A DNA stretch of 5,318 nucleotides from Bacteroidales bacterium (GCA_012799155.1 JAAZLV010000352.1:1-5318); one strand, 5' to 3'. Shown: positions 1-5,318, counted from the first letter of the stretch. The notes: generated by a model from the letters alone, not told the origin. Translations and numbers: made by a program.

Positions 1-1509
1 CAGGAGGATTATGACCCGCGCAAAGATCTCTCCTCATTTCGTTTTCCCACAATGAACCTGTTGAAGGTTTACAACACCTCCGACAGGGCTGTCGACATGA
101 AAGAGCAGAACGACAACAAGGAGAAAATCATCCACACGCTTCGCAACTATGGCATCGAAATCACCTCAATCAAGGCAACCGTGGGTCCCACCATCACCCT
201 CTACGAGATCGTACCTCAGGCAGGCGTGCGCATCTCCAAGATCCGCAACCTCGAAGATGACATCGCGCTGAGTCTGTCGGCCCTTGGCATCCGTATCATC
301 GCGCCCATGCCGGGCAAGGGAACCATCGGCATTGAAGTGCCCAACAAGGATCCTCAGATCGTTTCCATGCAGTCGGTGATCTCCTCACGTCGCTTCCAGG
401 AGTGTGATTACGATCTGCCGGTAGCACTTGGTAAGACCATCACCAACGAGGTATTCATTTTCGACCTCACCAAGATGCCTCACCTGCTGGTGGCAGGTGC
501 CACTGGACAGGGTAAGTCGGTAGGTCTGAACGCAATCATCACCTCACTACTCTACAAGAAGCACCCCTCGGAGATGAAGATGGTGCTGATAGACCCCAAA
601 ATGGTGGAGTTTAACATCTACTCCACCATCGAGAAACATTACCTTGCCAAGCTCCCGGATGAGGAGAAGGCAATCATCACCGACGTGACCAAGGTGACAC
701 AAACCCTCAATTCACTCACCAAGGAGATGGACGATCGCTATGAGCTGCTGATGAAGGCACATGTGCGTACCGTAAAGGAGTACAACGAGAAATTTGTGAA
801 ACGACGTCTTAACCCGGAGAAGGGACATCGCTATATGCCATACATCGTGGTTGTAATCGATGAGTTTGGGGATCTGATCATGACCGCCGGCAAAGAAATC
901 GAAATGCCCATCGCACGCATCGCACAGAAGGCAAGAGCCGTGGGAATGCACATGGTGATTGCCACCCAGCGTCCCACCACCAACATCATCACCGGCACCA
1001 TCAAGGCCAACTTCCCGGCCCGTATGGCATTCCGGGTAACCTCTCAAATAGACTCACGCACAATCCTCGATATGAGCGGTGCCAATCAGTTGATCGGCCG
1101 CGGTGACATGCTCTTCTCACAAGGAAGCAACCTGATTCGCATTCAGTGTGCTTTCGTAGACACCCCCGAAGTGGAGGAGATCACCCAGTACATCGGCAAA
1201 CAGAACGGCTACGATAGGGCTTTTGCGCTGCCTGATGTGGCAACAGAGGTTGATACGGCACCTGGCGCAGTAGACCTGAACGACCGAGATCCGCTTTTTG
1301 ATGAGGCTGCACGTCTGATTGTGGTGCACCAACAGGGATCTACCTCCCTAATTCAACGCAAGTTCTCCATAGGCTACAATCGTGCCGGACGACTGATGGA
1401 TCAGTTAGAGGCTGCCGGTATCGTAGGAGCCACCCAGGGTAGCAAGCCGAGGGATGTCTTTATCGCAGACGAGTATTCACTGGAGAAACTGCTCTCCTCA
1501 CTGCACTGA
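1..1509 (+). CDS. ftsK: DNA translocase FtsK, C-terminal part (5' end outside window)
   Basis: FtsK is a septum-anchored, ATP-driven DNA pump that moves the chromosome ends through the closing division site and activates XerCD recombination. The reading frame is open from base 1, so the ATG at 52 is an internal methionine and not the start: the 17 codons before it read as normal FtsK alpha-domain sequence. Of the 502 residues present, about 1-120 are the alpha domain. The RecA-like beta domain follows, with Walker A GATGQGKS at 166-173, Walker B ending in the D-E pair at 287-288, and an ATQRP motif at 321-325. The C-terminal winged-helix gamma domain is at about 428-500, with the IGYNRAGRLMDQLE recognition-helix segment at 457-470. 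In this family gamma reads orienting DNA sequences and contacts XerD. The N-terminal membrane anchor and linker lie upstream of the window. The frame ends cleanly in TGA with no defect seen. lolA follows after 124 bases. Confidence 0.97.
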   Translation, partial: QEDYDPRKDLSSFRFPTMNLLKVYNTSDRAVDMKEQNDNKEKIIHTLRNYGIEITSIKATVGPTITLYEIVPQAGVRISKIRNLEDDIALSLSALGIRIIAPMPGKGTIGIEVPNKDPQIVSMQSVISSRRFQECDYDLPVALGKTITNEVFIFDLTKMPHLLVAGATGQGKSVGLNAIITSLLYKKHPSEMKMVLIDPKMVEFNIYSTIEKHYLAKLPDEEKAIITDVTKVTQTLNSLTKEMDDRYELLMKAHVRTVKEYNEKFVKRRLNPEKGHRYMPYIVVVIDEFGDLIMTAGKEIEMPIARIAQKARAVGMHMVIATQRPTTNIITGTIKANFPARMAFRVTSQIDSRTILDMSGANQLIGRGDMLFSQGSNLIRIQCAFVDTPEVEEITQYIGKQNGYDRAFALPDVATEVDTAPGAVDLNDRDPLFDEAARLIVVHQQGSTSLIQRKFSIGYNRAGRLMDQLEAAGIVGATQGSKPRDVFIADEYSLEKLLSSLH

Positions 1510-1571
1510 GAGCATACAAAATCTTCGGATTCGAATAGCACTCATGGAATCTACGCTTAGTGTTGTCAACA

Positions 1572-1601
1572 TTTGCTTTAAACCGGTGCTCCTCTTTTTT
1601 G
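1572..1601 (+). promoter_or_regulatory. Weak candidate promoter for lolA
   Basis: TTTG at 1572-1575 is followed after 18 bases by CTTTTTTG at 1594-1601. The Bacteroidota pattern is TTTG near -33 and TAnnTTTG near -7. The spacing and the TTTG parts fit, but the TA of the -7 box is missing (CT instead). Initiation would fall near 1608, about 25 bases before the lolA ATG. The alternative is that lolA is simply read through from ftsK; no convincing terminator was found between them. Confidence 0.25.
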
Positions 1602-1633
1602 TCTAAACGGTAAACCCATTAAAAAGGATCAGG

Positions 1634-2284
1634 ATGAAAAAAAGAAATATATTCACCATATCGGTTTTACTCATCACCATCATGGTGCATGCGCAACAGC
1701 CTTCTACCGAAGCAAAAACACTGCTCGACAAAACCTACGCATCTTTTCAGGCATCAAAAGGTATCCGCCTCACTTTTCGTGCTGCCACCCTCGATAGCGA
1801 TGACAGCGAACTAACGGCGATGGAGGGCACAGCATTTATAAAAGCTGACAAATTCAGGCTCGAAACCGACCAGATGGATGTATGGTTCGATGGCTCTACG
1901 CAGTGGGTATTTATGAAAGAGGTGAACGAAGTGAACATCAGCTCCCCAACACGGGATGAGATTACAGCTGTCAGCCCCTTGGCCTTGCTGGGTATCTACC
2001 GCAACGGCTACATCCTTACTGCTCCAGTCAACAAGCACATCAACAACAAACAGGTTAAATCAATCAGTATGGTGCCAACAGTTGGAAATATGGAGTATAA
2101 AGAGGTTGTAGCCGTAATCGATCAAAAGAGCCATACACTGGTGCAGGTGACGCTGACCATGCGTAACGGCACAAAACAACGTATCGACATTTCAGACTAC
2201 AATGCCAACCACAACTTCAGCGACGGGGAATTTCGCTTCGATAAAAACGGTTATCCCAATGTCGAGATAATCGACCTGAGATAA
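1634..2284 (+). CDS. lolA: LolA-like outer membrane lipoprotein carrier, periplasmic
   Basis: The 216-residue product is a predicted secreted protein of the LolA-like family of Bacteroidota. LolA binds the acyl chains of lipoproteins released from the inner membrane and carries them across the periplasm to the outer membrane. A signal peptide is clear: basic MKKR, a hydrophobic core at 6-18, and a VHA-QQ cleavage site after residue 20. The mature part shows family-like features: a beta-rich fold, KFRLETDQMDVWFDGSTQWV at about 73-92, EVNISSPT at 99-106, and a closing DYN...FRFD...EIIDLR segment at 188-216. The ATG start is supported by AAAGGA about 7 bases upstream and by the signal peptide. 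The ftsK-lolA-trxB order is, to my knowledge, common in Bacteroidales, which supports the call. Sequence alone cannot show whether it delivers lipoproteins exactly as in E. coli, because many Bacteroidota have no recognisable LolB. Confidence 0.88.
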   Translation: MKKRNIFTISVLLITIMVHAQQPSTEAKTLLDKTYASFQASKGIRLTFRAATLDSDDSELTAMEGTAFIKADKFRLETDQMDVWFDGSTQWVFMKEVNEVNISSPTRDEITAVSPLALLGIYRNGYILTAPVNKHINNKQVKSISMVPTVGNMEYKEVVAVIDQKSHTLVQVTLTMRNGTKQRIDISDYNANHNFSDGEFRFDKNGYPNVEIIDLR

Positions 2285-2371
2285 ACATCAGGGGATGCAA
2301 CTCCCTCCATATTTTCCATTTACCGCGGATAGATATTGCAAATATAGGTTCCCGGTCTGAGAGAATATTCG

Positions 2372-2379
2372 TACCTTTG
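2372..2379 (+). promoter_or_regulatory. Promoter -7 element of trxB (TACCTTTG)
   Basis: TACCTTTG is an exact match to the Bacteroidota -7 consensus TAnnTTTG. No good -33 TTTG is seen at the usual spacing; the nearest candidate is GTTC at 2348-2351, 20 bases upstream. Transcription should begin near 2386, leaving a leader of about 66 bases before the trxB ATG at 2452. The element contains the TTG at 2377 that would otherwise allow a longer reading frame, so that TTG is not expected to be in this mRNA. About 30 bases upstream lies an ATATT-GCA-AATAT dyad (2333-2345) that could be a regulator site. Confidence 0.6.
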
Positions 2380-2400
2380 AATCAATTATTCAACCAAACC

Positions 2401-2431
2401 CCTTCTCTAGATGACCACCTGACAGAGAAGG
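2401..2431 (+). promoter_or_regulatory. Leader hairpin upstream of trxB, possible attenuator
   Basis: CCTTCTCT at 2401-2408 and AGAGAAGG at 2424-2431 form a perfect 8-bp stem with a 15-base loop. AAA at 2396-2398 can add three more pairs with TTT at 2432-2434 if two C bases bulge out. The 3' arm runs straight into TTTTAATT. It lies between the predicted transcription start (about 2386) and the ATG at 2452. It could be a weak conditional terminator, a stabilising 5' structure, or chance. No match to a named riboswitch was recognised. Confidence 0.35.
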
Positions 2432-2451
2432 TTTTAATTGCAACGAAACAT

Positions 2452-3393
2452 ATGAACGAGAAAGTAAGATGCCTGATCATCGGATCAGGACCGGCTGGCT
2501 ACACTGCCGCCATCTATGCATCAAGAGCCAATCTGGAACCGGTGCTCTACGAAGGGATGGAACCTGGAGGACAGCTGACCACCACAACTGAGGTGGAGAA
2601 CTTTCCAGGATATCCGGAAGGCATCACAGGTCCCGAGATGATGGAAGACCTGAAAAAACAGGCGACCCGCTTTGGCGCCGACGTACGTTCGGGAAGAGCT
2701 ACTGCTGTCGATTTCTCAGTACGCCCCCTGCAGGTGACAATCGATAATGAAAAGGTGATCGAAGCCGATACGGTGATCATCTCCACCGGTGCCACCGCAA
2801 AATACCTGGGCCTGGATGACGAGAAGAAATATGCGGGACAGGGTGTCTCAGCATGTGCCACATGTGACGGTTTCTTCTACCGCAAGAAAAAAGTAGCTGT
2901 AGTGGGTGGTGGCGATACTGCCTGCGAGGAAGCCACATACCTGGCCGGATTGGCCGAGAAGGTCTATATGATTGTACGCAAGCCCTATCTTCGTGCTTCA
3001 CAGATCATGCAGGATAGGGTATTGAACAATCCAAAGATAGAGGTTCTTTTCGAGCACAATGCAGTAGGTCTCTTCGGCGAAAAAGGTGTGGAAGGTGTGC
3101 ATCTGGTTAAACGAATGGGCGAAGCAGATGAAGAGCGGTACGACATTGCAGTTGATGGATTCTTCCTGGCAATCGGACACAAGCCCAACACCGATATCTT
3201 CAAGGAGTATGTGAAACTCGACGAAGTAGGATACATCAACACGGAAGCTCCAACCACCAAGACCAACGTGGAGGGTGTTTTTGCCTGTGGTGATGTGGCC
3301 GATCCCATCTACCGTCAGGCTGTCACAGCTGCCGGTACAGGGTGTCGTGCAGCCATGGATGCTGAACGCTATCTCACCGAAAAAGGAGCTTGA
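2452..3393 (+). CDS. trxB: Thioredoxin-disulfide reductase TrxB
   Basis: This cytoplasmic flavoenzyme uses NADPH to reduce oxidised thioredoxin, which in turn feeds ribonucleotide reductase and peroxide defence. The product is 313 residues, normal for the low-molecular-weight bacterial class. The FAD-binding GSGPAG is at 11-16. The redox-active C-A-T-C is at 135-138, the same positions as in E. coli TrxB. The NADPH-binding GGGDTA is at 152-157. R176, K177 and R181 align with the basic residues that bind the NADPH 2'-phosphate, so NADPH use is likely. The second FAD motif, with GDV at 280-282, is intact. The ATG at 2452 is chosen over an in-frame TTG 75 bases upstream because the protein then starts four residues before the FAD-binding strand, as usual, and because the TTG lies in the promoter. 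There is no clear Shine-Dalgarno sequence; the bases before the ATG are A-rich. The gene appears to be transcribed alone, between its own promoter and terminator. Confidence 0.97.
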   Translation: MNEKVRCLIIGSGPAGYTAAIYASRANLEPVLYEGMEPGGQLTTTTEVENFPGYPEGITGPEMMEDLKKQATRFGADVRSGRATAVDFSVRPLQVTIDNEKVIEADTVIISTGATAKYLGLDDEKKYAGQGVSACATCDGFFYRKKKVAVVGGGDTACEEATYLAGLAEKVYMIVRKPYLRASQIMQDRVLNNPKIEVLFEHNAVGLFGEKGVEGVHLVKRMGEADEERYDIAVDGFFLAIGHKPNTDIFKEYVKLDEVGYINTEAPTTKTNVEGVFACGDVADPIYRQAVTAAGTGCRAAMDAERYLTEKGA

Positions 3394-3425
3394 AGGTAGC
3401 CTAATGAGCTATTTCAGAACAAACG

Positions 3426-3453
3426 ACTCCCTGTAAAGCACAGGGAGTTTTTT
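3426..3453 (+). terminator. Intrinsic terminator of trxB
   Basis: ACTCCCTGT (3426-3434) pairs perfectly with ACAGGGAGT (3440-3448) over 9 bp around the 5-base loop AAAGC. The T at the end of the stem continues into TTTTT at 3449-3453. It begins 33 bases after the trxB stop codon. Flanking bases extend the pairing well beyond the core (see findings). Confidence 0.93.
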
Positions 3454-3488
3454 GTTGTCTGAACAGGCTGAGAGCGAAAAAAAATGAT

Positions 3489-3496
3489 TACATTTG
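3489..3496 (+). promoter_or_regulatory. Promoter -7 element (TACATTTG) of the unknown secreted gene
   Basis: TACATTTG matches TAnnTTTG exactly. It lies 36 bases after the trxB terminator T-run and just after a run of eight A bases (3477-3484). The -33 region is weak: only CTG at 3468-3470, 18 bases upstream. Initiation near 3503 would give a leader of about 20 bases before the ATG at 3524. A TTG at 3494 is part of this element and should not be used as a start. Confidence 0.55.
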
Positions 3497-3523
3497 CTAC
3501 TGATTCACCAATATGCATTATTC

Positions 3524-4231
3524 ATGAAGAAAACGCTTCTTTTACTATGGTTTCTCTCTAGCGTTCTTTTATCCCAGGCTCAGCTTTCAGAGGCCACTTA
3601 CCGTGAGGGCAATGACTCGCTTAGCCTGAAAAATCAACATGCCATGTTTCGCATTAGCGGCTTTACCGGACTATCCGTAGCACAAGTGGGTGAGGGTAAA
3701 TATGAACAGATAGGAGATATATTGGTCATTCACACCGGGGAGTATTCAGGTGAAAAATCCTCTTCCCTTACACTACCTGCATCACGCAAAGACAGCTGCA
3801 TGGTGGAAGTTGTAGGTAGTAACAATTATCCATTATACCCAATTCTGGTTGAGTCATATAGTAAATCGGGCAAGTTGCTGGAAGGAAAGGTAACATCTCA
3901 GGAAGGAAAGCTGTTTTTCACAGAAACGGAAAAGATCGGTTCAATCGTTGTATCAGCTTTGGGATATCATACCCACCGTCTACTATTTGAACCGGACCTT
4001 GACTACCGGGTTCAGCTCGCAGAAAACGAGATCATTGAAAACAGGGAAGTGGTTTTTAAATGCAACATCCTCGATGAGGAAACCATCTCACTGTTAATGT
4101 TGAGTGATAACTTCAAAGCTGGCAAAGATCGTGACCGTGAATTGCAAAAGTTACTCAAGAAAGCCCGCCGCAACAACAAGATAGACAAACGGATGAAAAA
4201 AGTGTACGTCCCTTACGAACGGAAGTTCTAG
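3524..4231 (+). CDS. Secreted protein of unknown function with basic C-terminal tail
   Basis: I do not recognise this 235-residue protein. A signal peptide is clear: MKKT, a leucine-rich core at 5-16, and an SQA-Q cleavage site after residue 19, so the product is exported to the periplasm or beyond. There is no lipobox cysteine. Residues about 40-90 contain a short strand pattern (EGKYEQIGDILVIHTGEY at 57-74) like those of small Bacteroidota beta-barrel or lipocalin-like domains. Residues about 93-167 (VEV..., EGKLFF, then IVVSALGYHTHRLLF) resemble the beta-sandwich of carboxypeptidase regulatory-like domains. Both are only impressions. There are two cysteines, C92 and C180. The last 38 residues (198-235) carry 16 K/R against 5 D/E and look helical. 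The ATG at 3524 is chosen because it starts the signal peptide; the frame opens further to a TTG at 3494, which lies in the promoter. It has its own promoter after the trxB terminator, so a link to trxB is not implied. Confidence 0.8.
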   Translation: MKKTLLLLWFLSSVLLSQAQLSEATYREGNDSLSLKNQHAMFRISGFTGLSVAQVGEGKYEQIGDILVIHTGEYSGEKSSSLTLPASRKDSCMVEVVGSNNYPLYPILVESYSKSGKLLEGKVTSQEGKLFFTETEKIGSIVVSALGYHTHRLLFEPDLDYRVQLAENEIIENREVVFKCNILDEETISLLMLSDNFKAGKDRDRELQKLLKKARRNNKIDKRMKKVYVPYERKF

Positions 4232-4238
4232 AAAGGGA
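4196..4238 (-). terminator. Candidate terminator of yqeY, overlapping the end of the facing gene
   Basis: On the + strand, TCCCTT (4209-4214) pairs with AAGGGA (4233-4238), and inside it GAAC (4217-4220) pairs with GTTC (4225-4228) around a GGAA tetraloop, leaving a small internal loop. Read on the - strand, the hairpin is followed after 7 bases by six T bases (A-run 4196-4201 on the + strand). The T-run is further from the stem than in a textbook terminator. The + strand has no T-run after it. Confidence 0.35.
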
Positions 4239-4243
4239 GATTG

Positions 4244-4693
4244 TCAGGAAAGCAGTTGTCGCACCTTTTCTGAGACTACCCGTCCCTCTGCTCTTCCGGC
4301 CAACCGTTGAGTAGCGACTGCCATTACCTTTCCCATCTCTTTCATTGAGGCAGCACCTGTCTCTGCAATAATATCCTTGATGATTGCTGTCAGTTCCTCG
4401 TCGGCAAGTTGTGCTGGTAGAAACTCCTGGATTACCTTTATCTGTTCCAGCTCTGGTTCTGCCAAGTCGCTCCTTTTCTGAGAAGCATAAATCTCAGCAC
4501 TTTCTTTACGCTGTTTCACCATTTTTTGCATGATGGTCACTGCTGCTTCATCGGTAATCTCTTCGGGAGCATCCTTGGCGGTTCTTGCTTCCAGCAACTC
4601 CTTCTTAATCCCGCGCAACGCTTCCAATCGAACTTTATCTTTGGCCAGCATCGCCTTTTTAATCTCTTCGCTTATTAAATCTAAAAATGCCAT
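4244..4693 (-). CDS. yqeY: GatB/YqeY domain-containing protein
   Basis: The product is 149 residues, the usual size of free-standing YqeY proteins. These resemble the C-terminal tail domain of the GatB subunit of the tRNA-dependent amidotransferase; a tRNA-related role is assumed but the true function is not established. Family-like features are the N-terminal helix with AMLAKDKVRLEALRGIKKEL (about 14-33), the QKMVKQRKESAEIY segment, the EFLPAQL motif near 95-101, and the closing MKEMGKVMA...GRAEGRVVSEKVRQLL. The start at 4693 is fixed by AAAGGAGA at 4701-4708, 8 bases upstream, and by the family's usual beginning. The frame continues upstream to a GTG next to the ftsZ stop, but those 19 codons do not look like YqeY. 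It lies 57 bases after ftsZ on the same strand, a common pairing in Bacteroidota, and is probably co-transcribed. It ends 12 bases from the stop of the facing gene. Confidence 0.93.
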   Translation of the reverse strand: MAFLDLISEEIKKAMLAKDKVRLEALRGIKKELLEARTAKDAPEEITDEAAVTIMQKMVKQRKESAEIYASQKRSDLAEPELEQIKVIQEFLPAQLADEELTAIIKDIIAETGAASMKEMGKVMAVATQRLAGRAEGRVVSEKVRQLLS

Positions 4694-4700
4694 ATGCGGT

Positions 4701-4708
4701 TCTCCTTT
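4701..4708 (-). promoter_or_regulatory. Strong Shine-Dalgarno site of yqeY
   Basis: Read on the - strand this is AAAGGAGA, a near-complete anti-16S match whose AAGGAG core ends 8 bases before the ATG at 4693. It decides the start codon against the upstream in-frame ATG at 4729 and the GTG at 4750. It is notably better than the sites before the other genes here, where Shine-Dalgarno signals are weak or absent. Confidence 0.8.
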
Positions 4709-4750
4709 ATTGATTACAACCGAATTCATTTTGTGCAAACTTTCACACAC

Positions 4751-5318
4751 TCAATCAAACAACAATCCTGATGCCTGAAGAGCATCGTTTTTGAAGATTC
4801 TCGGATTAAAATCCGGTTCACGTTTGAAGACAGGTGTCTTCTCAAGTGCCTCCAGCACCTTGTCGTCGTCCAGTTCATCGATGCTAAGCACAAAGGGTTC
4901 CAAACGATAGTTGACGGTAGTGAGTGATTTCAGACCCTTCTTGCCGTAGTATTTCTCTATCAGCTCTTTGTCCTTCCTATTCTGCTCAATCCTGGCATCC
5001 TGCTCAATCTGGCGCTGTATCTCCTCAGCCTTGGAACGCTCCTGATGTTGCTCTTCAATGCCAGGCACATCTGTGATGGAAAAGCCGGTAGCCAACAGTG
5101 TCACTTTTACCTCCTGATCTAGTTCCTCCTCAACGGCTGCACCCCAGATCACCTCTATCTCCCTGCTGAACTTCGACATGAAGTCGTGCAATGCATTCAT
5201 CTCCTCCATCATCAGAGGGTTCTCCTGGCCGAAAGAGAGGTTTATCAGTATCTTCTTGGCACTGAATACATCGTTATTGTTCAACAACGGAGAGTGGAGT
5301 GCATTGCGGATAGCATCG
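4751..5318 (-). CDS. ftsZ: Cell division protein FtsZ, C-terminal part (5' end outside window)
   Basis: FtsZ is the tubulin-like GTPase that polymerises at midcell and recruits the division machinery. The frame enters from the right edge with no start: the first full codons read DAIRNALHSPLL, followed by an AKKILINLSFG strand, typical of the FtsZ C-terminal globular subdomain. A TTG at 5287 is therefore internal. Of the 188 residues present, about 1-83 complete the globular domain, ending in VKVTLLATGF. The N-terminal GTP-binding half (GGGTGTG motif) is outside the window. A charged, E/Q/K/R-rich stretch at about 88-125 looks helical. It leads to YYGKKGL and an acidic patch, then TPVFKR at 161-166, which resembles the conserved C-terminal peptide that binds FtsA-type partners. 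A further 22 residues follow it. ftsZ normally ends the division and cell wall cluster, here followed by yqeY. Confidence 0.96.
   Translation of the reverse strand, partial: DAIRNALHSPLLNNNDVFSAKKILINLSFGQENPLMMEEMNALHDFMSKFSREIEVIWGAAVEEELDQEVKVTLLATGFSITDVPGIEEQHQERSKAEEIQRQIEQDARIEQNRKDKELIEKYYGKKGLKSLTTVNYRLEPFVLSIDELDDDKVLEALEKTPVFKREPDFNPRIFKNDALQASGLLFD

Noticed and set aside
712..1047. Open - strand frame inside ftsK (111 codons)
   Set aside because: It lies antisense to the conserved FtsK motor domain and has no plausible protein features; it is a shadow of the codon use on the + strand. The same applies to the other antisense frames in ftsK, lolA and trxB.
1521..1536. AATC-TTCG-GATT mini hairpin and ATTCGAAT palindrome after ftsK
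   Set aside because: A 4-bp stem without a T-run, and an 8-base palindrome of a kind expected many times in 5 kb by chance.
2290..2306. Short hairpin AGGGG/TCCCT just after the lolA stop, as a terminator
   Set aside because: Only four Watson-Crick pairs plus one G-T pair, and the nearest T-run (TTTT) is several bases further on and interrupted. Too weak to call.
3484..3561. 25-codon frame from the ATG at 3484
   Set aside because: It overlaps the promoter and the signal peptide region of the real gene in another frame, and has no ribosome binding site or recognisable content.
4736..4765. Possible - strand promoter for yqeY: TTG, 19 bases, AAAGTTTG
   Set aside because: The -7 box lacks the first T of TAnnTTTG, the TTG lies inside ftsZ, and the 57-base gap is easily explained by co-transcription.
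4530..4778. + strand frame opposite yqeY (82 codons)
   Set aside because: Antisense to a well-supported gene, no ribosome site, and composition typical of a reverse-strand shadow.
1..5318. CRISPR arrays, tRNA or rRNA genes, insertion sequences, phage or defence genes
   Set aside because: Every stretch longer than 170 bases is covered by a housekeeping or signal-peptide gene, and no direct repeat series, cloverleaf or transposase motif was seen.

Overview
The window looks like ordinary chromosomal housekeeping DNA from a member of the Bacteroidota, most likely the order Bacteroidales. The reasons are the protein signatures (a Bacteroides-type LolA-like protein, and an FtsZ tail with a TPVFKR peptide), two good matches to the Bacteroidota promoter element TAnnTTTG, signal peptides ending in A-Q, and mostly weak Shine-Dalgarno sequences. 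I cannot name the genus from this sequence alone.

Layout. On the + strand: the C-terminal two thirds or so of DNA translocase FtsK (1-1509, open at the left edge), a secreted LolA-like lipoprotein carrier (1634-2284), thioredoxin reductase TrxB (2452-3393) and a secreted protein of unknown function (3524-4231). On the - strand, facing them: a GatB/YqeY-domain protein (4244-4693) and the C-terminal part of FtsZ (4751-5318, open at the right edge). The two blocks meet tail to tail with only 12 bases between stop codons at 4231/4244.

Transcription as read from sequence. trxB seems to be its own unit: it has a TACCTTTG -7 element at 2372, an untranslated leader with an 8-bp hairpin, and a strong intrinsic terminator at 3426-3453. 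The unknown gene has its own TACATTTG element at 3489. In both genes an upstream in-frame TTG could be mistaken for the start, but that TTG forms the end of the -7 element, so the ATG starts at 2452 and 3524 are preferred. yqeY probably follows ftsZ in one transcript, 57 bases downstream, and has a strong AAAGGAGA ribosome binding site. A composite hairpin lies across the stop codon of the unknown gene and may terminate the yqeY transcript.

How the genes relate. FtsZ builds the division ring and FtsK is the septal DNA pump, so the two arms both serve cell division. LolA moves lipoproteins to the outer membrane, and TrxB keeps cytoplasmic thioredoxin reduced. I find no mobile element, CRISPR array, RNA gene or novel defence system. 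The least explained items are the unknown secreted protein with its strongly basic tail, the trxB leader hairpin, and the unusually extended hairpin around the trxB terminator.
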